Source: Xylanibacter rarus
GTDB lineage: Bacteria; Bacteroidota; Bacteroidia; Bacteroidales; Bacteroidaceae
DNA: 64,000 nt
Reading direction: 5' to 3'
Assembly: GCF_001275135.1 (NCBI RefSeq)
Contig: NZ_LFQU01000001.1
Location: forward strand, 372,001 to 436,000
A program made the translations under genes and the position numbers. The number at the start of each line of letters is the position of its first letter. Within the stretch, counting starts at the first letter, position 1. The notes below the pieces were generated by a model that was given only the letters and a program-made list of their open reading frames with translations, did not search any database and was not told the origin of the DNA. Below, in pieces: positions 38,238-51,973 of the stretch.

Positions 38238-39848
38238 ATGACAGATTTTTTATTGAGCATTAGTGCAGGGACCGTCGACTGGTCGAGAGCTCAGTTTGCA
38301 CTTACAGCCATATACCATTGGCTCTTTGTGCCGCTGACGCTCGGACTTGCGCTTATTATGGGAGTAATGGAAACCTGCTATTATCGCACAAAGAGCGTCT
38401 TCTGGAAAGACACTGTGCGCTTCTGGCAGAAGCTGTTCGGTATAAACTTCGCCATGGGTGTGGCAACCGGACTTATCCTTGAGTTTGAGTTCGGCACAAA
38501 CTGGAGCAACTATTCGTGGCTCGTAGGCGACGTGTTCGGTGCGCCGCTGGCAATCGAGGGCATTGTGGCTTTCTTTATGGAGGCTACGTTTGTCGGCGTA
38601 ATGTTCTTCGGCTGGGGCAAAGTGTCAGACGGATTTCATCTTGCGTCGACATGGCTGACGGGACTTGGCGCTACGATATCAGCGTGGTGGATTCTTGTAG
38701 CCAACGCATGGATGCAGTATCCCGTAGGACAGGTGTTCAATCCTGACACGATGCGCAACGAGATGACGTCTTTTGCAGATGTGGCTCTGTCGCCTTTTGC
38801 CATAGACAAGTTTTTTCACACAGTCCTTTCAGCCTGGATTGTCGGTGCTGTGTTTGCCGTGGCGGTCAGCTGTTATTATCTTATCAGGGCCAACAGCGGC
38901 AAAATGCCCGAGGCTACTGCCGCCAAGACAAGAAAGTTTGCTGTCAGCAGTATAAAGATTGCCTCAATAGTAGGACTCGTTGCAACGTTGCTTACAGCTT
39001 ATACAGGAGACAATTCTGCATATATGGTGGCAAAGACACAGCCCATGAAACTTGCTGCAATGGAAGCTCTGTATGACGGTGAAGAAGGTGCGCCGCTTAC
39101 GGCTGTGGCCTTAATAAATCCGTTCAGACAGCCTGACTATGCCGCTTCTGAAGAGTTGCCTCTTCAGGTGGCAATACCCAAGATGCTCTCTGTGCTGGCA
39201 ACGAGAGACCTAAACGGCTTTGTGCCTGGCATAAACGACATCATTAAGGGCGGATACACGCAGCATGACGGTACGACTGCATTGTCGTTTGCGGAAAAGT
39301 CGGAGCGCGGAAAGGTCGCCATCGATGCAATAGGCAAATACCGCGAAGCCAAGAAAAACGGCAATGCTGCCGAGGCTGATAAGTATGGCGCACGGATTAA
39401 GGACAATGTTAAATACATCGGTTACGGATATATGGACAATCCCGACCTGATAGTGCCTTACATACCAGTGTGCTTCTGGTCTTTCCGTATTATGGTAGGC
39501 CTTGGCATGTTGCTCATCCTAGCCTTTGCCGTAACGCTGTTTGTTGTCTACCGTAAGGACATTCTGCGTCTCAAATGGCTGCATATTGCATGGCTTGTTC
39601 TTCTGCCGTTGGCCTATGTGGCAAGCGAGTCGGGATGGGTGCTGGCCGAACTCGGACGTCAGCCTTGGGCAATACAGGACATGCTGCCCACATGGATAGG
39701 CGTGTCTGACATCAGTTCCGGGTCGGTTATCTTCACGTTCTTTATGTTCCTCGTGCTGTTCACGCTTCTGCTTGTGGTTGAAATCAACATTATGTGCAAG
39801 GCCATAAAGCAAGGTCCGGAGTTTTCTGATGTTGCTGCCAGACCATAA
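38238..39848 (+). CDS. cydA: Cytochrome bd quinol oxidase subunit I
   Basis: Heme-binding subunit of cytochrome bd, which oxidises quinol and reduces oxygen to water at low oxygen tension. The 536-residue protein begins with SRAQFALTAIYHWLFVPLTLG, which holds the conserved heme His, followed by FGINFAMGVATGLILEFEFGTNW and the GRQPWAIQDMLPT motif near the C-terminus. About nine TM helices are seen, with a large loop at about 250-390 where the quinol-binding Q-loop lies; part of this loop (about 330-390) is hydrophilic and Lys-rich. It lies between the DUF4492 gene and cydB. Confidence 0.95.
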   Translation: MTDFLLSISAGTVDWSRAQFALTAIYHWLFVPLTLGLALIMGVMETCYYRTKSVFWKDTVRFWQKLFGINFAMGVATGLILEFEFGTNWSNYSWLVGDVFGAPLAIEGIVAFFMEATFVGVMFFGWGKVSDGFHLASTWLTGLGATISAWWILVANAWMQYPVGQVFNPDTMRNEMTSFADVALSPFAIDKFFHTVLSAWIVGAVFAVAVSCYYLIRANSGKMPEATAAKTRKFAVSSIKIASIVGLVATLLTAYTGDNSAYMVAKTQPMKLAAMEALYDGEEGAPLTAVALINPFRQPDYAASEELPLQVAIPKMLSVLATRDLNGFVPGINDIIKGGYTQHDGTTALSFAEKSERGKVAIDAIGKYREAKKNGNAAEADKYGARIKDNVKYIGYGYMDNPDLIVPYIPVCFWSFRIMVGLGMLLILAFAVTLFVVYRKDILRLKWLHIAWLVLLPLAYVASESGWVLAELGRQPWAIQDMLPTWIGVSDISSGSVIFTFFMFLVLFTLLLVVEINIMCKAIKQGPEFSDVAARP

Positions 39849-39890
39849 TTGTGTCAATAATAAACATGAACGATAAAAACAAAGAAAATT

Positions 39891-41027
39891 ATGACATATC
39901 TTTTTTTGCAACAATATTGGTGGTTTCTGGTGTCGCTGCTTGGAGCGCTGCTCGTTTTCATGATGTTTGTTCAGGGAACAAACTCTATTATCTTTTCTCT
40001 CGGGCGCAACGATGTTGAGCGCGGAATGCTGGTTAATTCTACCGGCCGCAAGTGGGAACTGACCTTCACCACGCTTGTAACGTTCGGCGGAGCCTTCTTT
40101 GCCTCGTTCCCGTTGTTCTACAGTACGAGTTTCGGCGGTGCCTACTGGCTGTGGATTATCATCCTGTTCACCTTCGTGCTGCAGGCTGTCAGCTACGAAT
40201 TTCAGAAAAAGCTCGGAAATATTCTCGGTGTAAAGACCTTTCAGACCTTCCTTGTCATCAACGGATGGGTGGCTCCGTTCCTTATTGGTGTTGCCGTGGC
40301 TACATTCTTCACAGGCTCTAACTTCGTTGTTGAGAAGGCAAACTTCACCAACGGACTGTCGCCCGTGATAAGCAGCTGGGCTAACGGCAGCAACGGCCTT
40401 GACGCCCTTCTCGATGTGTGGAACATTGTACTTGGACTTGCCGTCATGTTCCTTGCGAGGGTTACAGGTATACTCTATACGGTGAACAGCGTCTCTGACA
40501 TATACATACGCCAGCGCTCAAGAAAGCTGCTGCGTATTAATCTGCTGCTGTTCCTCGTTACATTCCTGGCTTTCCTTATTTATGTCCTTGTGAAGGACGG
40601 ATACGCTTATGACCCTGCAACAGGCAACATCTTTGTCGAAAATGGCAAGTATCTTTCAAACTTCCTTGCCTTGTGGCCGCTGGCTGTTATGCTTGTAGTG
40701 GGCGTTGTGCTGTTCCTTTACGGAACGGGGCGCACCGTTTTCGACACCAGTTTTAATTCTGGAATATGGACAGCCGGCATTGGTGAAGTGTTGGTAGTGC
40801 TGAGTCTGTTGCTGTGTGCCGGACTTAACAACACGGCGTATTATCCTTCTGCCGTTGAGCTGCAGAGCAGTCTGACCATTCAGAACAGCTGCAGCAGCGA
40901 GTTTACGCTCAGCGTCATGTCTGTAGTGTCGCTGCTCATACCGTTTGTTCTTGCATATATAGTTTATGTGTGGCGCATCATCGACCGTCACAAGATTAAC
41001 CGCGAGACGGTGGAGGAGGGCGAATAA
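39891..41027 (+). CDS. cydB: Cytochrome bd quinol oxidase subunit II
   Basis: Partner of CydA that structurally supports the oxidase. The 378-residue protein has about eight to nine TM helices and the family opening LQQYWWFLVSLLGALLVFMMFVQG. Conserved FNSGIWTAG and YPSAVELQSSLTIQNSCSSE occur toward the C-terminus, resembling the P.xxP..LTI..ASSS signature. It starts 42 bp after cydA and is followed by a strong terminator. Confidence 0.94.
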   Translation: MTYLFLQQYWWFLVSLLGALLVFMMFVQGTNSIIFSLGRNDVERGMLVNSTGRKWELTFTTLVTFGGAFFASFPLFYSTSFGGAYWLWIIILFTFVLQAVSYEFQKKLGNILGVKTFQTFLVINGWVAPFLIGVAVATFFTGSNFVVEKANFTNGLSPVISSWANGSNGLDALLDVWNIVLGLAVMFLARVTGILYTVNSVSDIYIRQRSRKLLRINLLLFLVTFLAFLIYVLVKDGYAYDPATGNIFVENGKYLSNFLALWPLAVMLVVGVVLFLYGTGRTVFDTSFNSGIWTAGIGEVLVVLSLLLCAGLNNTAYYPSAVELQSSLTIQNSCSSEFTLSVMSVVSLLIPFVLAYIVYVWRIIDRHKINRETVEEGE

Positions 41028-41050
41028 TAGTCGCCCTTCCGCATCATATC

Positions 41051-41104
41051 AACAGTAAAGGCCATACCCCATTCACTGCGGGATATGGCCTTTACTGTTT
41101 TATT
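41051..41104. terminator. Bidirectional terminator between cydB and pgeF
   Basis: A 16-bp perfect stem (41051-41066 with 41084-41099) is extended by CCC/GGG near the loop and followed by a TTTTATT run on the plus strand. It lies between converging cydB and pgeF. Confidence 0.88.
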
Positions 41105-41141
41105 CTGTATGCCTTCAGGCATTTTCCTTGTGGCTTAGGTG

Positions 41142-41921
41142 TCAGCGCAATATTATTCCTGTGAATATTCTGCCTGATTCAGTGCCGAGCTTTCGCGCCG
41201 AAAAATAGTCGTTGCTGTTGTTGTAGGTGCATACCCCCGACACGTTTATGTTGTCTTCCTTCAGTCCCATGGCCGCCAGCTGCCTGCGGTTGCATTCGGG
41301 CAGGTTGATGTGCCATTTGTCTTCCTTGCGGCTTATGTCGGCCATGTTGAATCCGGCAGCCTCAAATTCGGCATAAACTTCGTCGCCTACTTCAAAGGCG
41401 TCTATCGATATGCCCGGTCCTATAACTGCCGTCAGGTCTTCCGGACGTGATCCGAACGACACCTCCATCATCTTTACAGCCTTGCATGCTATGCGCTTTG
41501 CCGTTCCGCGCCATCCTGCATGCACCGCTGCTGCAGCGTGGTGTGCATAGTCGTATATTAATATAGGTATGCAGTCGGCGGTAGACACTCCTATGCACAC
41601 GTCCTTTACGTCGGTTATCAGAGCGTCGACGCCTTCAAGAATCATTCCTTTTACCGTTGCCGACAGCGACAGGAAGTCGGCACCTATCTGCATCACTTCC
41701 GTGCCGTGAGTCTGGTGCGGCATAATGACACGCTCCTTGTCAACGCCGAGTTCACGGCATAGGGCTTCAAGGTTCTTCTCAATGTCTTCAGGGTTGTCAC
41801 CGCAATATCTGTTTATGTTCAGCTCCGCATAGTTTCCGGTGCTGTGTCCGCCGTGGCGCGTTGTGCTGAATGCCGTCGTGTCGGGCGATATGTCATAATA
41901 TGTAAGCTGTGGCTTCATCAT
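41142..41921 (-). CDS. pgeF: Peptidoglycan editing factor PgeF (laccase-domain, YfiH family)
   Basis: A 259-residue cytosolic protein of the multicopper-polyphenol-oxidase (YfiH) family; known members edit peptidoglycan precursors or act as purine nucleoside-related enzymes. Metal-site motifs are intact: MPHQTHG (His), GVSTADCIPI (Cys) and AAAVHAGWRGT (His). I chose the ATG at 41919-41921 because the obgE terminator hairpin (41942-41983) lies just upstream and the longer frame (to 41969) would run through it. An ATG one codon in (41918) is equally possible. It is downstream of obgE. Confidence 0.88.
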   Translation of the reverse strand: MMKPQLTYYDISPDTTAFSTTRHGGHSTGNYAELNINRYCGDNPEDIEKNLEALCRELGVDKERVIMPHQTHGTEVMQIGADFLSLSATVKGMILEGVDALITDVKDVCIGVSTADCIPILIYDYAHHAAAAVHAGWRGTAKRIACKAVKMMEVSFGSRPEDLTAVIGPGISIDAFEVGDEVYAEFEAAGFNMADISRKEDKWHINLPECNRRQLAAMGLKEDNINVSGVCTYNNSNDYFSARKLGTESGRIFTGIILR

Positions 41922-41941
41922 AGCAAAAGTGTTTTTGGTAA

Positions 41942-41983
41942 AAGAGCCGCATGTTTGCCGTTGCGGCATGTCATGCGGCTCTT
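41942..41983 (-). terminator. Terminator downstream of obgE
   Basis: AAGAGCCGCATG (41942-41953) pairs perfectly with CATGCGGCTCTT (41972-41983); on the minus strand it is followed by TTTACC. It lies 12 bp after the obgE stop and 20 bp before pgeF, so pgeF may be reduced by it or have its own promoter. Confidence 0.75.
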
Positions 41984-41995
41984 GTCTTATGTTTC

Positions 41996-43183
41996 TTATT
42001 TATCTTCGTCAATGTCAAAATACTCAACATCGTCAAGGTCCTCATAGTCGTCGATGTCCTCAATGTCTTCATCATCAACAAACACTATCTCGTCCTCGCC
42101 CTCTTTAAGCAGTTCCTGCGGCAGTGTGCTGAGGTCTTTGTCGCGGTGAACCAGCGTGTCTTCAGCTGTAATGTCCTGCAGCTTGTTGCTCTCGCTGTTT
42201 AGCTCTTTCCACAGCACGTCTTTCAGTTCGTTGATGCCCTGACCTGTTACGGAAGATATGAACACTACCGGAATGTCGTCGGGCGTAGTCTCGCGCAGCA
42301 TCTCTATAAGCTCGTCGTCGAGCAGGTCGCATTTTGTCACGGCCAGCACTCTGTGCTTGTCGAGCATCTCGGGGTTGAAGTTGCGCAGCTCGTTGAGCAG
42401 TATCTCATATTCCTTCTTTATGTCGTCAGTGTCGCCGGGCACCATAAACAGCAGCAGCGAGTTGCGCTCTATGTGGCGCAGGAATCGCAGACCGAGACCC
42501 TTGCCCTCGCTTGCACCCTCGATTATACCCGGAATGTCGGCCATGACGAACGACTGTTTGTCGTGATAGCTCACAATGCCGAGCGACGGCTCGAGCGTAG
42601 TGAACGGATAGTTGGCTATCTTTGGGCGCGCACTCGACAGCGACGACAGCAGCGTGCTCTTGCCCGCGTTGGGGAATCCAACAAGTCCCACGTCGGCAAG
42701 CAGCTTAAGCTCTAATATTATCGTCATTTCCTCCATCGGCTCGCCCGGCTGAGCGTAGCGCGGAGCCTGGTTGGTGGCGCTGCGGAACTGGAAGTTGCCA
42801 AGTCCGCCGCGGCCGCCTTTCAGCAGCAGCACCGTCTGTCCGTCGTATGTAACGTCGCACACATACTTTCCTGTTTCGGCGTTATACACCACCGTTCCGC
42901 ACGGCACGTCGATATATTGGTCTTTGCCGTCGGTGCCGTGACATTTGTCACGTCCGCCGTTGCCTCCGTGTTCGGCAAACACGTGGCGCTGATATTTCAG
43001 ATGGAGCAGCGTCCAGTAGTTGTGGTTGCCTCGCAGGTAAATGCTTCCGCCTTTACCGCCGTCGCCTCCGTCGGGACCTCCGTTGGGGTTGTATTTCACA
43101 TGGCGAAGATGCATGGAGCCTCTTCCGCCTTTGCCTGAGCGGCAGTAAATCTTCACATAATCTACAAAATTGGATTCCGGCAT
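41996..43183 (-). CDS. obgE: Obg family GTPase
   Basis: A 395-residue essential GTPase involved in late 50S ribosome assembly. The glycine-rich Obg domain is at about 1-160 ([20 protein letters not shown]). The G domain has G1 [10 protein letters not shown]3 DIPGIIEGA and G4 TKCD. The C-terminal tail is strongly acidic ([18 protein letters not shown] and on). I chose the ATG at 43181-43183 ([14 protein letters not shown]), since the longer frame to 43576 adds about 130 residues without family character. In related genomes obgE directly follows adk; here about 11 kb separates them. Confidence 0.93.
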   Translation of the reverse strand: MPESNFVDYVKIYCRSGKGGRGSMHLRHVKYNPNGGPDGGDGGKGGSIYLRGNHNYWTLLHLKYQRHVFAEHGGNGGRDKCHGTDGKDQYIDVPCGTVVYNAETGKYVCDVTYDGQTVLLLKGGRGGLGNFQFRSATNQAPRYAQPGEPMEEMTIILELKLLADVGLVGFPNAGKSTLLSSLSSARPKIANYPFTTLEPSLGIVSYHDKQSFVMADIPGIIEGASEGKGLGLRFLRHIERNSLLLFMVPGDTDDIKKEYEILLNELRNFNPEMLDKHRVLAVTKCDLLDDELIEMLRETTPDDIPVVFISSVTGQGINELKDVLWKELNSESNKLQDITAEDTLVHRDKDLSTLPQELLKEGEDEIVFVDDEDIEDIDDYEDLDDVEYFDIDEDK

Positions 43184-43213
43184 GTTGTTATCGTCTTTGT
43201 TAATATTTTGCTG

Positions 43214-43245
43214 CAAAAATACGAAATTATTGCAAAACGTGCAAT
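43214..43245 (-). promoter_or_regulatory. Promoter for obgE
   Basis: On the minus strand TATTTTTG (43221-43214) fits the -7 consensus. An ATTG (43245-43242) supplies a TTG core at -33 with 20 bp between. It is 31 bp before the obgE start and would let obgE be transcribed despite the split from adk. Confidence 0.6.
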
Positions 43246-44084
43246 ATATAAGCGGTGCAGATAATAAAATTAAGTATTTCTTTGTTATTGTTTTGCCCTG
43301 TTGCTGATTCCGTATTGTTCCGTCTATGATCTTTTGACGCTCTGATATGTAAACACAGCTTTTGCCTTTCAAACTGATTCTCGCTGACGCTCCAGAGCGG
43401 GCATTTTCAGAAATTAAAAATATTTGTACGCAAATACTGTCGAAATCGTGTGCAAATGTAACGCATTGTTGTTCAGCATAATATCGGCATAGAATATAAA
43501 GTGTGCAATTATTTTCGCAATAAACGGCTGCAAAAAGCCCTGATTCAGCTTTAAAAACAGCCTTTTCGTGATTCAAAAACGGCCCACTTTTGCTCCAAAA
43601 CCGATAGGTTTATCATCAGAAAGTGCCCCGTTTTCTCCTCTTTGTAAATATCCTTTACCATTTCATGTCCTTGTGTCCGCCTCGCCTTTCTATTTCGTCA
43701 GAAAATCCAAACATTCCTGTAATGTCATTTTGTAAGGCTGTTTGGAAAATTTACTTACTAAAATTAATTTTGGAATCAAATAGAAATAAGTTTAATTTAA
43801 ATTCAGCCTTAATTGATAACTTCACTTTAAAAGCGGCTTTCTGCATATAAACTTAATTCTATTTTCCTTTTACTTTTCGACAGTGGCATATTTTATATTT
43901 GCCAATCGCTAAAACTGTAGTATTCTATCTTAGATAGATTTCGTTATAAATTAAAATATCTTAAATATAGTGTCTTTATCTGTTCTTAATTCAATTCTTT
44001 TAAGTTATTAATCAAGCATATACTTTTTAGATACTTAATCAGACAAATTTACAAAAAGAATTTCTGTTGTCGAATATAATTCAC
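43246..44084. other. Region between obgE and the restriction-modification genes, no gene seen
   Basis: About 840 bp without a convincing coding frame; base composition becomes more A+T-rich from about 43700. An imperfect hairpin pairs AAAACGG-CCCACTTTTG (about 43575-43592) with its near-complement around 43620-43636. No target-site duplication matching the adk side was recognised by eye. Confidence 0.35.
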
Positions 44085-44092
44085 TATATTTG
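44085..44092 (+). promoter_or_regulatory. Possible -7 element for hsdR
   Basis: TATATTTG fits TAnnTTTG; only a poor TTTC match lies at -33 (44061-44064). It would give a leader of about 280 nt before hsdR with no recognised structure. Confidence 0.4.
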
Positions 44093-44377
44093 CATAATAT
44101 AATTGCATCTAAAAATATAATTAAATAGAATAAAGATTGTTTTATCGGAGAGAGATTTAAAAACTTGGTTAGCGAAAAAACTGGATAGGAGCTTCAATAT
44201 AGTTAACTCGTATGCTTGTAACAGAATCCATTCTAATTTGGAGACCTTACAGCAATTACTGAATTTCTTCAGTTGACATAAAAGATTTGATAACAGACAA
44301 GAAGAGCGGTAACAGTTCTTTATAGATGTTATTATTTTCTGTATTCAACTTCCGATAATATAAAAATATAGGAATAT

Positions 44378-48479
<4,102 letters not shown>

Positions 48480-48509
48480 CAGAACTTGAGAAGCTGCTTG
48501 CAAACATAA

Positions 48510-49676
48510 ATGAAGATTAAGCGTATGAAGAATAATAACATTGCAATATCAATAGAACAACAATTCGGAGAAATCATAGATATTATTCTCCAACATAAAA
48601 CTAATGCTTCAAGAGCTGTAAATGAAGAATTGTTACTCACTGCATGGCATGTAGGCGGATATGTCTCAGCTAAACTGAAGAGCGAAGAATGGGGAAGTAA
48701 GGTCGTCACGCAACTGTCTGAATATATACGTTCCCAACGTCCTGACATCAAAGGATATAGCAAAAGAAGTATCTACAATATGGTAATGTTTTATGACGTG
48801 TATTCGTCAGAAACTTTCATAGCAACAATAAGACAATATTTGAATACTGAATTTGTGCAGCCAAAAACTGCACAAATTGAAGCGAGCGACCATAAACAGG
48901 AAGTACCTGTAATTGTGCAGCCAAAAACTGCACAATTTGTCCAGCCAACAGTTGGACAAATGCCTAAGATATTGGAGTTAACGACATTGACTAATCACAT
49001 AGAAATTTTATGCCGATGTAAAAGCGACGAAGAACGGTTGTTTTATATACTCTATGCCAATAAAGAGCATTTAGTAAAACGTGAGCTCCAACGTTGCATT
49101 TCTAATCAGACTTATACTGGATTATTAGGTAATAAGGATAATATGTCAAAAGGATTGCTTGAAACATATCCTAATGCGCCAGTCATGTTCAAAGACACCC
49201 TGTTTGTAGATTTTCTCAATCTGCCGAAAAAGCATAGCGAAACAAAACTAAGGAACGGCCTAATAGAACACATGAAACAGTTTATCCTTGAACTAGGAAA
49301 AGACTTTATATTCATGGATCAAGAATATCGCCTTAATATTGGTGCATCTACATTCAAGGCTGATTTACTATTTTTTCATCGCGGCTTACAAGCATTGGTC
49401 GCTGTAGAATTAAAAAAGACAAAGTTTCATCCTCGCGACCTTGGACAGTTGGAATTTTATCTGGAAGCACTCGACCGCGATGTAAAACGCTCCAACGAAA
49501 ATCCGTCTATCGGTATCATTCTTTGTCCTGAAGCAGACCGGGTAGTAGTAGAGTACGCTATGAGCCGAAGCATGAGTCCTACCATGATTGCTGAATACAA
49601 GCGTATTCTCATTCCACAAGAACGCATGCAGCAGCAACTGAATGAGTTTTGCAATCTATTCTTAAACAAAGACTAA
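48510..49676 (+). CDS. DUF1016 (YhcG-like) PDDEXK nuclease family protein
   Basis: A 388-residue protein with the DUF1016 N-terminal domain (about 10-100: AWHVGGYVSAKL, GYSKRSIYNM) and a C-terminal PD-(D/E)xK nuclease domain (FKADLLFFHRGLQALVAVELKK, about 270-295, holding D and ExK). Such genes often ride with type I systems between hsdM and hsdS; their exact role is not settled. A linker at about 113-152 contains three VQPKTAQ-like repeats encoded by palindromes. The start has a second in-frame ATG six codons in (MKNNNIAIS). Its stop is 5 bp before the preferred hsdS start. Confidence 0.87.
   Translation: MKIKRMKNNNIAISIEQQFGEIIDIILQHKTNASRAVNEELLLTAWHVGGYVSAKLKSEEWGSKVVTQLSEYIRSQRPDIKGYSKRSIYNMVMFYDVYSSETFIATIRQYLNTEFVQPKTAQIEASDHKQEVPVIVQPKTAQFVQPTVGQMPKILELTTLTNHIEILCRCKSDEERLFYILYANKEHLVKRELQRCISNQTYTGLLGNKDNMSKGLLETYPNAPVMFKDTLFVDFLNLPKKHSETKLRNGLIEHMKQFILELGKDFIFMDQEYRLNIGASTFKADLLFFHRGLQALVAVELKKTKFHPRDLGQLEFYLEALDRDVKRSNENPSIGIILCPEADRVVVEYAMSRSMSPTMIAEYKRILIPQERMQQQLNEFCNLFLNKD
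48852..48960 (+). repeat. Three palindromes within the DUF1016 gene linker
   Basis: TTTGTGCAG/CTGCACAAA (48852-48876, 7-nt loop CCAAAAA), TTGTGCAG/CTGCACAA with the same loop (48913-48935) and TTTGTCCA/TGGACAAA (48936-48960). They encode the VQPKTAQ, VQPKTAQ and VQPTVGQ repeats. As mRNA each could fold, and their similarity suggests local duplication. Confidence 0.75.
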
Positions 49677-49681
49677 CCCAA

Positions 49682-51124
49682 ATGGATACAAAAAAATTAC
49701 GCCAAAAAATACTAGACCTCGCCATTCATGGTAAACTTGTTCCACAAGATCCGAATGACGAACCTGCATCCGTATTACTTGAACGCATTAAAGCAGAGAA
49801 AGAACGTTTAATAAAAGAGGGAAAAATAAAGCGTAGCAAAAAAAGGACTAAAACTTCTGATACGCACCATTATGGGAACGTGCCGTTTGAAATTCCTGAT
49901 AATTGGGAGTGGACAACATTAGAGGAAATCTTAGAACTTGTTTCTGGACAAGATTTTTCACCAGAGAAATATAATAACAATGTTTCTGGTATACCTTATA
50001 TCATTGGAGCCAGCAATATTGAAAATGAACAACTTATTATTAATAGATGGACAGAATATCCGTCTGTTTATTCATATTTAAATGATTTACTTGTTGTATG
50101 CAAAGGTGCTGGCGTTGGAAAAATGGCTATTAACAATATTGGCACAGTTCATATAGCTCGTCAGATACAAGCAATAAGAGTGTATACAAATTATATCAAT
50201 ATTAAATACGTAAAAGCTGTTGTAAAAAATAACATAGAGAGTATAATATCAAAAGCCAATGGATTAATACCTGGATTGAAACGTGAGTTATTGTTATCTT
50301 TACAAATACCACTTCCTCCATTTGCAGAACAACAGTATATAGTTAAAGAAATTGAGCGTTGGTTTAAATTAATAGATAAAATAGAACAAGACAAATTAAA
50401 TTTACAAACTGTAATAAAACAAGTAAAAATAAAAATCCTAGACCTTGCCATTCATGGTAAACTTGTACCGCAAAACCCAAATGACGAACCCGCTTCTGAG
50501 TTGCTAAAGCGTATCAATCCGAAGGCAGAGATTACTTGTGATAACGCGCAGTATGAGAAGATTCCGGAAAATTGGTGTGTCTGCAAATTGGTCGATATAT
50601 GTTCTTTCTTGTCAAGAGGGAAATCACCCAAATACTCGGAATACGATAAAACATACCCTGTATTTGCTCAAAAATGCAATCTAAAAGATGGTGGCATATC
50701 ATTAGAGCAAGCAAGATTTTTAGACCCTTCTACGATTAACAAGTGGAATGAAGTTTACAAATTACAAACTGGGGATATTCTTGTAAATTCAACGGGTACT
50801 GGCACTGTTGGAAGAACAAGATTATTTAATGCAAATTGCTTGGGTAACTATCCATTTGTAGTTCCTGATTCACATGTTTCTGTCGTAAGAGTGGTGAAAA
50901 GTATTTGTCCTCAATATGTTTATGCTTATATATCTTCTGACTCTATACAACAGTATATTGAAGAGAATCTTGCAGGAAGCACAAACCAAAAGGAATTATA
51001 TATTGGGGTTTTAGAAAATATGCATATATTCTTACCTCCTCTTGCTGAACAATACCGCATAGTTACAAAAATAGAAAAGCTATTCTCTTCACTTGACAAT
51101 ATACAAAAAGCCTTAGAAGTGTAA
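49682..51124 (+). CDS. hsdS: Type I system specificity subunit S, expressed copy
   Basis: A 480-residue DNA-recognition subunit with two target-recognition domains (TRDs). Conserved helices KILDLAIHGKLVPQDPNDEPAS occur at the N-terminus (about 8-29) and again centrally (about 250-275, as DLAIHGKLVPQNPNDEPAS), each followed by a TRD; both TRDs end in LPPFAEQQ/LPPLAEQ-like segments and a helix. I chose the ATG at 49682 (MDTKKLRQ), which follows the DUF1016 stop by 5 bp. It is the only hsdS copy here with a start codon and operon context. Inverted repeats at 49860-49912 and 50525-50550 connect it with the reversed silent copy. Confidence 0.92.
   Translation: MDTKKLRQKILDLAIHGKLVPQDPNDEPASVLLERIKAEKERLIKEGKIKRSKKRTKTSDTHHYGNVPFEIPDNWEWTTLEEILELVSGQDFSPEKYNNNVSGIPYIIGASNIENEQLIINRWTEYPSVYSYLNDLLVVCKGAGVGKMAINNIGTVHIARQIQAIRVYTNYINIKYVKAVVKNNIESIISKANGLIPGLKRELLLSLQIPLPPFAEQQYIVKEIERWFKLIDKIEQDKLNLQTVIKQVKIKILDLAIHGKLVPQNPNDEPASELLKRINPKAEITCDNAQYEKIPENWCVCKLVDICSFLSRGKSPKYSEYDKTYPVFAQKCNLKDGGISLEQARFLDPSTINKWNEVYKLQTGDILVNSTGTGTVGRTRLFNANCLGNYPFVVPDSHVSVVRVVKSICPQYVYAYISSDSIQQYIEENLAGSTNQKELYIGVLENMHIFLPPLAEQYRIVTKIEKLFSSLDNIQKALEV
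49860..49912 (+). repeat. hsdS inversion repeat IR1, left
   Basis: 53 bp identical, in reverse complement, to 53720-53772. It sits in hsdS just before TRD1, so recombination swaps both TRDs. Confidence 0.88.
50525..50550 (+). repeat. hsdS inversion repeat IR2, left
   Basis: 26 bp identical, in reverse complement, to 53031-53056, with partial similarity beyond. It lies between the central conserved helix and TRD2, so recombination exchanges TRD2 only. Confidence 0.85.
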
Positions 51125-51154
51125 ATAATTGCACTTCTAAAGGCTATTGACAGA

Positions 51155-51958
51155 TTACCAGTTCACGACTTTATCTACAATTTTCTGCTGTTCACTTGCT
51201 GTACGGCGAAGATAAATGCGAGTCGTTTCAATGCTTTCATGCCCCATGAGGTCGGCAAGTAGAGCAAGATCGTTGAAACGGTCGAGAAAATTTTTAGCAA
51301 AACGATGACGGAATGAATGAGGATAAACCACTTCTTTGTTCATTCCGTATTTTTCGGCAAAATGTTTGAGTTGCGACGCTATTCCACGAGTGGTGATACG
51401 TTGTCCAAAACGATTTAGAAAGATATAGCCGGATGTTAAGCCTAGGCTTTTTAACCATTTATCTGCTTCTATTCGTAGATTCTTAGGAATGTATAACCGA
51501 CGAATCTTTCCACCTTTACTATATAAGTCAAGATAACCAACACCGATATGTTCTGCTTTGATATGGAGCAATTCACTGACTCGTGCTCCGGTAGCAGCCA
51601 TAAACCAAACAATGAAATACCATTCATCATAACCATCAGCCTTGAGTCTGGATTTGAAAAATTTATAATCTGCATCGCTGATTACGTTTTCTAAAAAATT
51701 CTTCTGCTGTACCTTTACGAACTTCACTTTTAACTTTTCTTGCTTTGTAAACTCCAGATACTTGTTAATTCCCTGCAAACGAAGATTTACAGTTTGCGGC
51801 TTAAAATTCTCAACTAAATACCCTTTATATGCTAAAAGGTTCTTCTTGTTCACTTCCCCATAATGATTAAGGAAATACTCTACTGTCCACACATACGAAT
51901 TAACGGTGTTTCTGGCAAGATTAGTTCTTGCTAAATGATTTTTGAATTTTGTTACCAT
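51155..51958 (-). CDS. Tyrosine site-specific recombinase, probable hsdS invertase
   Basis: A 267-residue tyrosine recombinase. An N-terminal SAM-like DNA-binding domain (about 1-85) is followed by the catalytic domain with Arg in ATGARVSELLHI, HSFRHRFAKNFL (HxxR), LMGHES and the nucleophile Tyr in TTRIYLR near residue 249. Its small size and location between active and silent hsdS copies match invertases described at phase-variable type I loci. It most likely acts on the hsdS inverted repeats. It lies inside the segment that inverts, so its own orientation would also flip. Confidence 0.9.
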   Translation of the reverse strand: MVTKFKNHLARTNLARNTVNSYVWTVEYFLNHYGEVNKKNLLAYKGYLVENFKPQTVNLRLQGINKYLEFTKQEKLKVKFVKVQQKNFLENVISDADYKFFKSRLKADGYDEWYFIVWFMAATGARVSELLHIKAEHIGVGYLDLYSKGGKIRRLYIPKNLRIEADKWLKSLGLTSGYIFLNRFGQRITTRGIASQLKHFAEKYGMNKEVVYPHSFRHRFAKNFLDRFNDLALLADLMGHESIETTRIYLRRTASEQQKIVDKVVNW

Positions 51959-51973
51959 ATTGCATTAATTTAG

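Noticed and set aside
43184-43576. N-terminal extension of obgE
   Set aside because: About 130 residues without Obg character precede the canonical start and cover the predicted promoter.
43623-43850. Open frame of 75 codons between obgE and hsdR
   Set aside because: Low-complexity composition, no start context, and no family character; the region looks non-coding.
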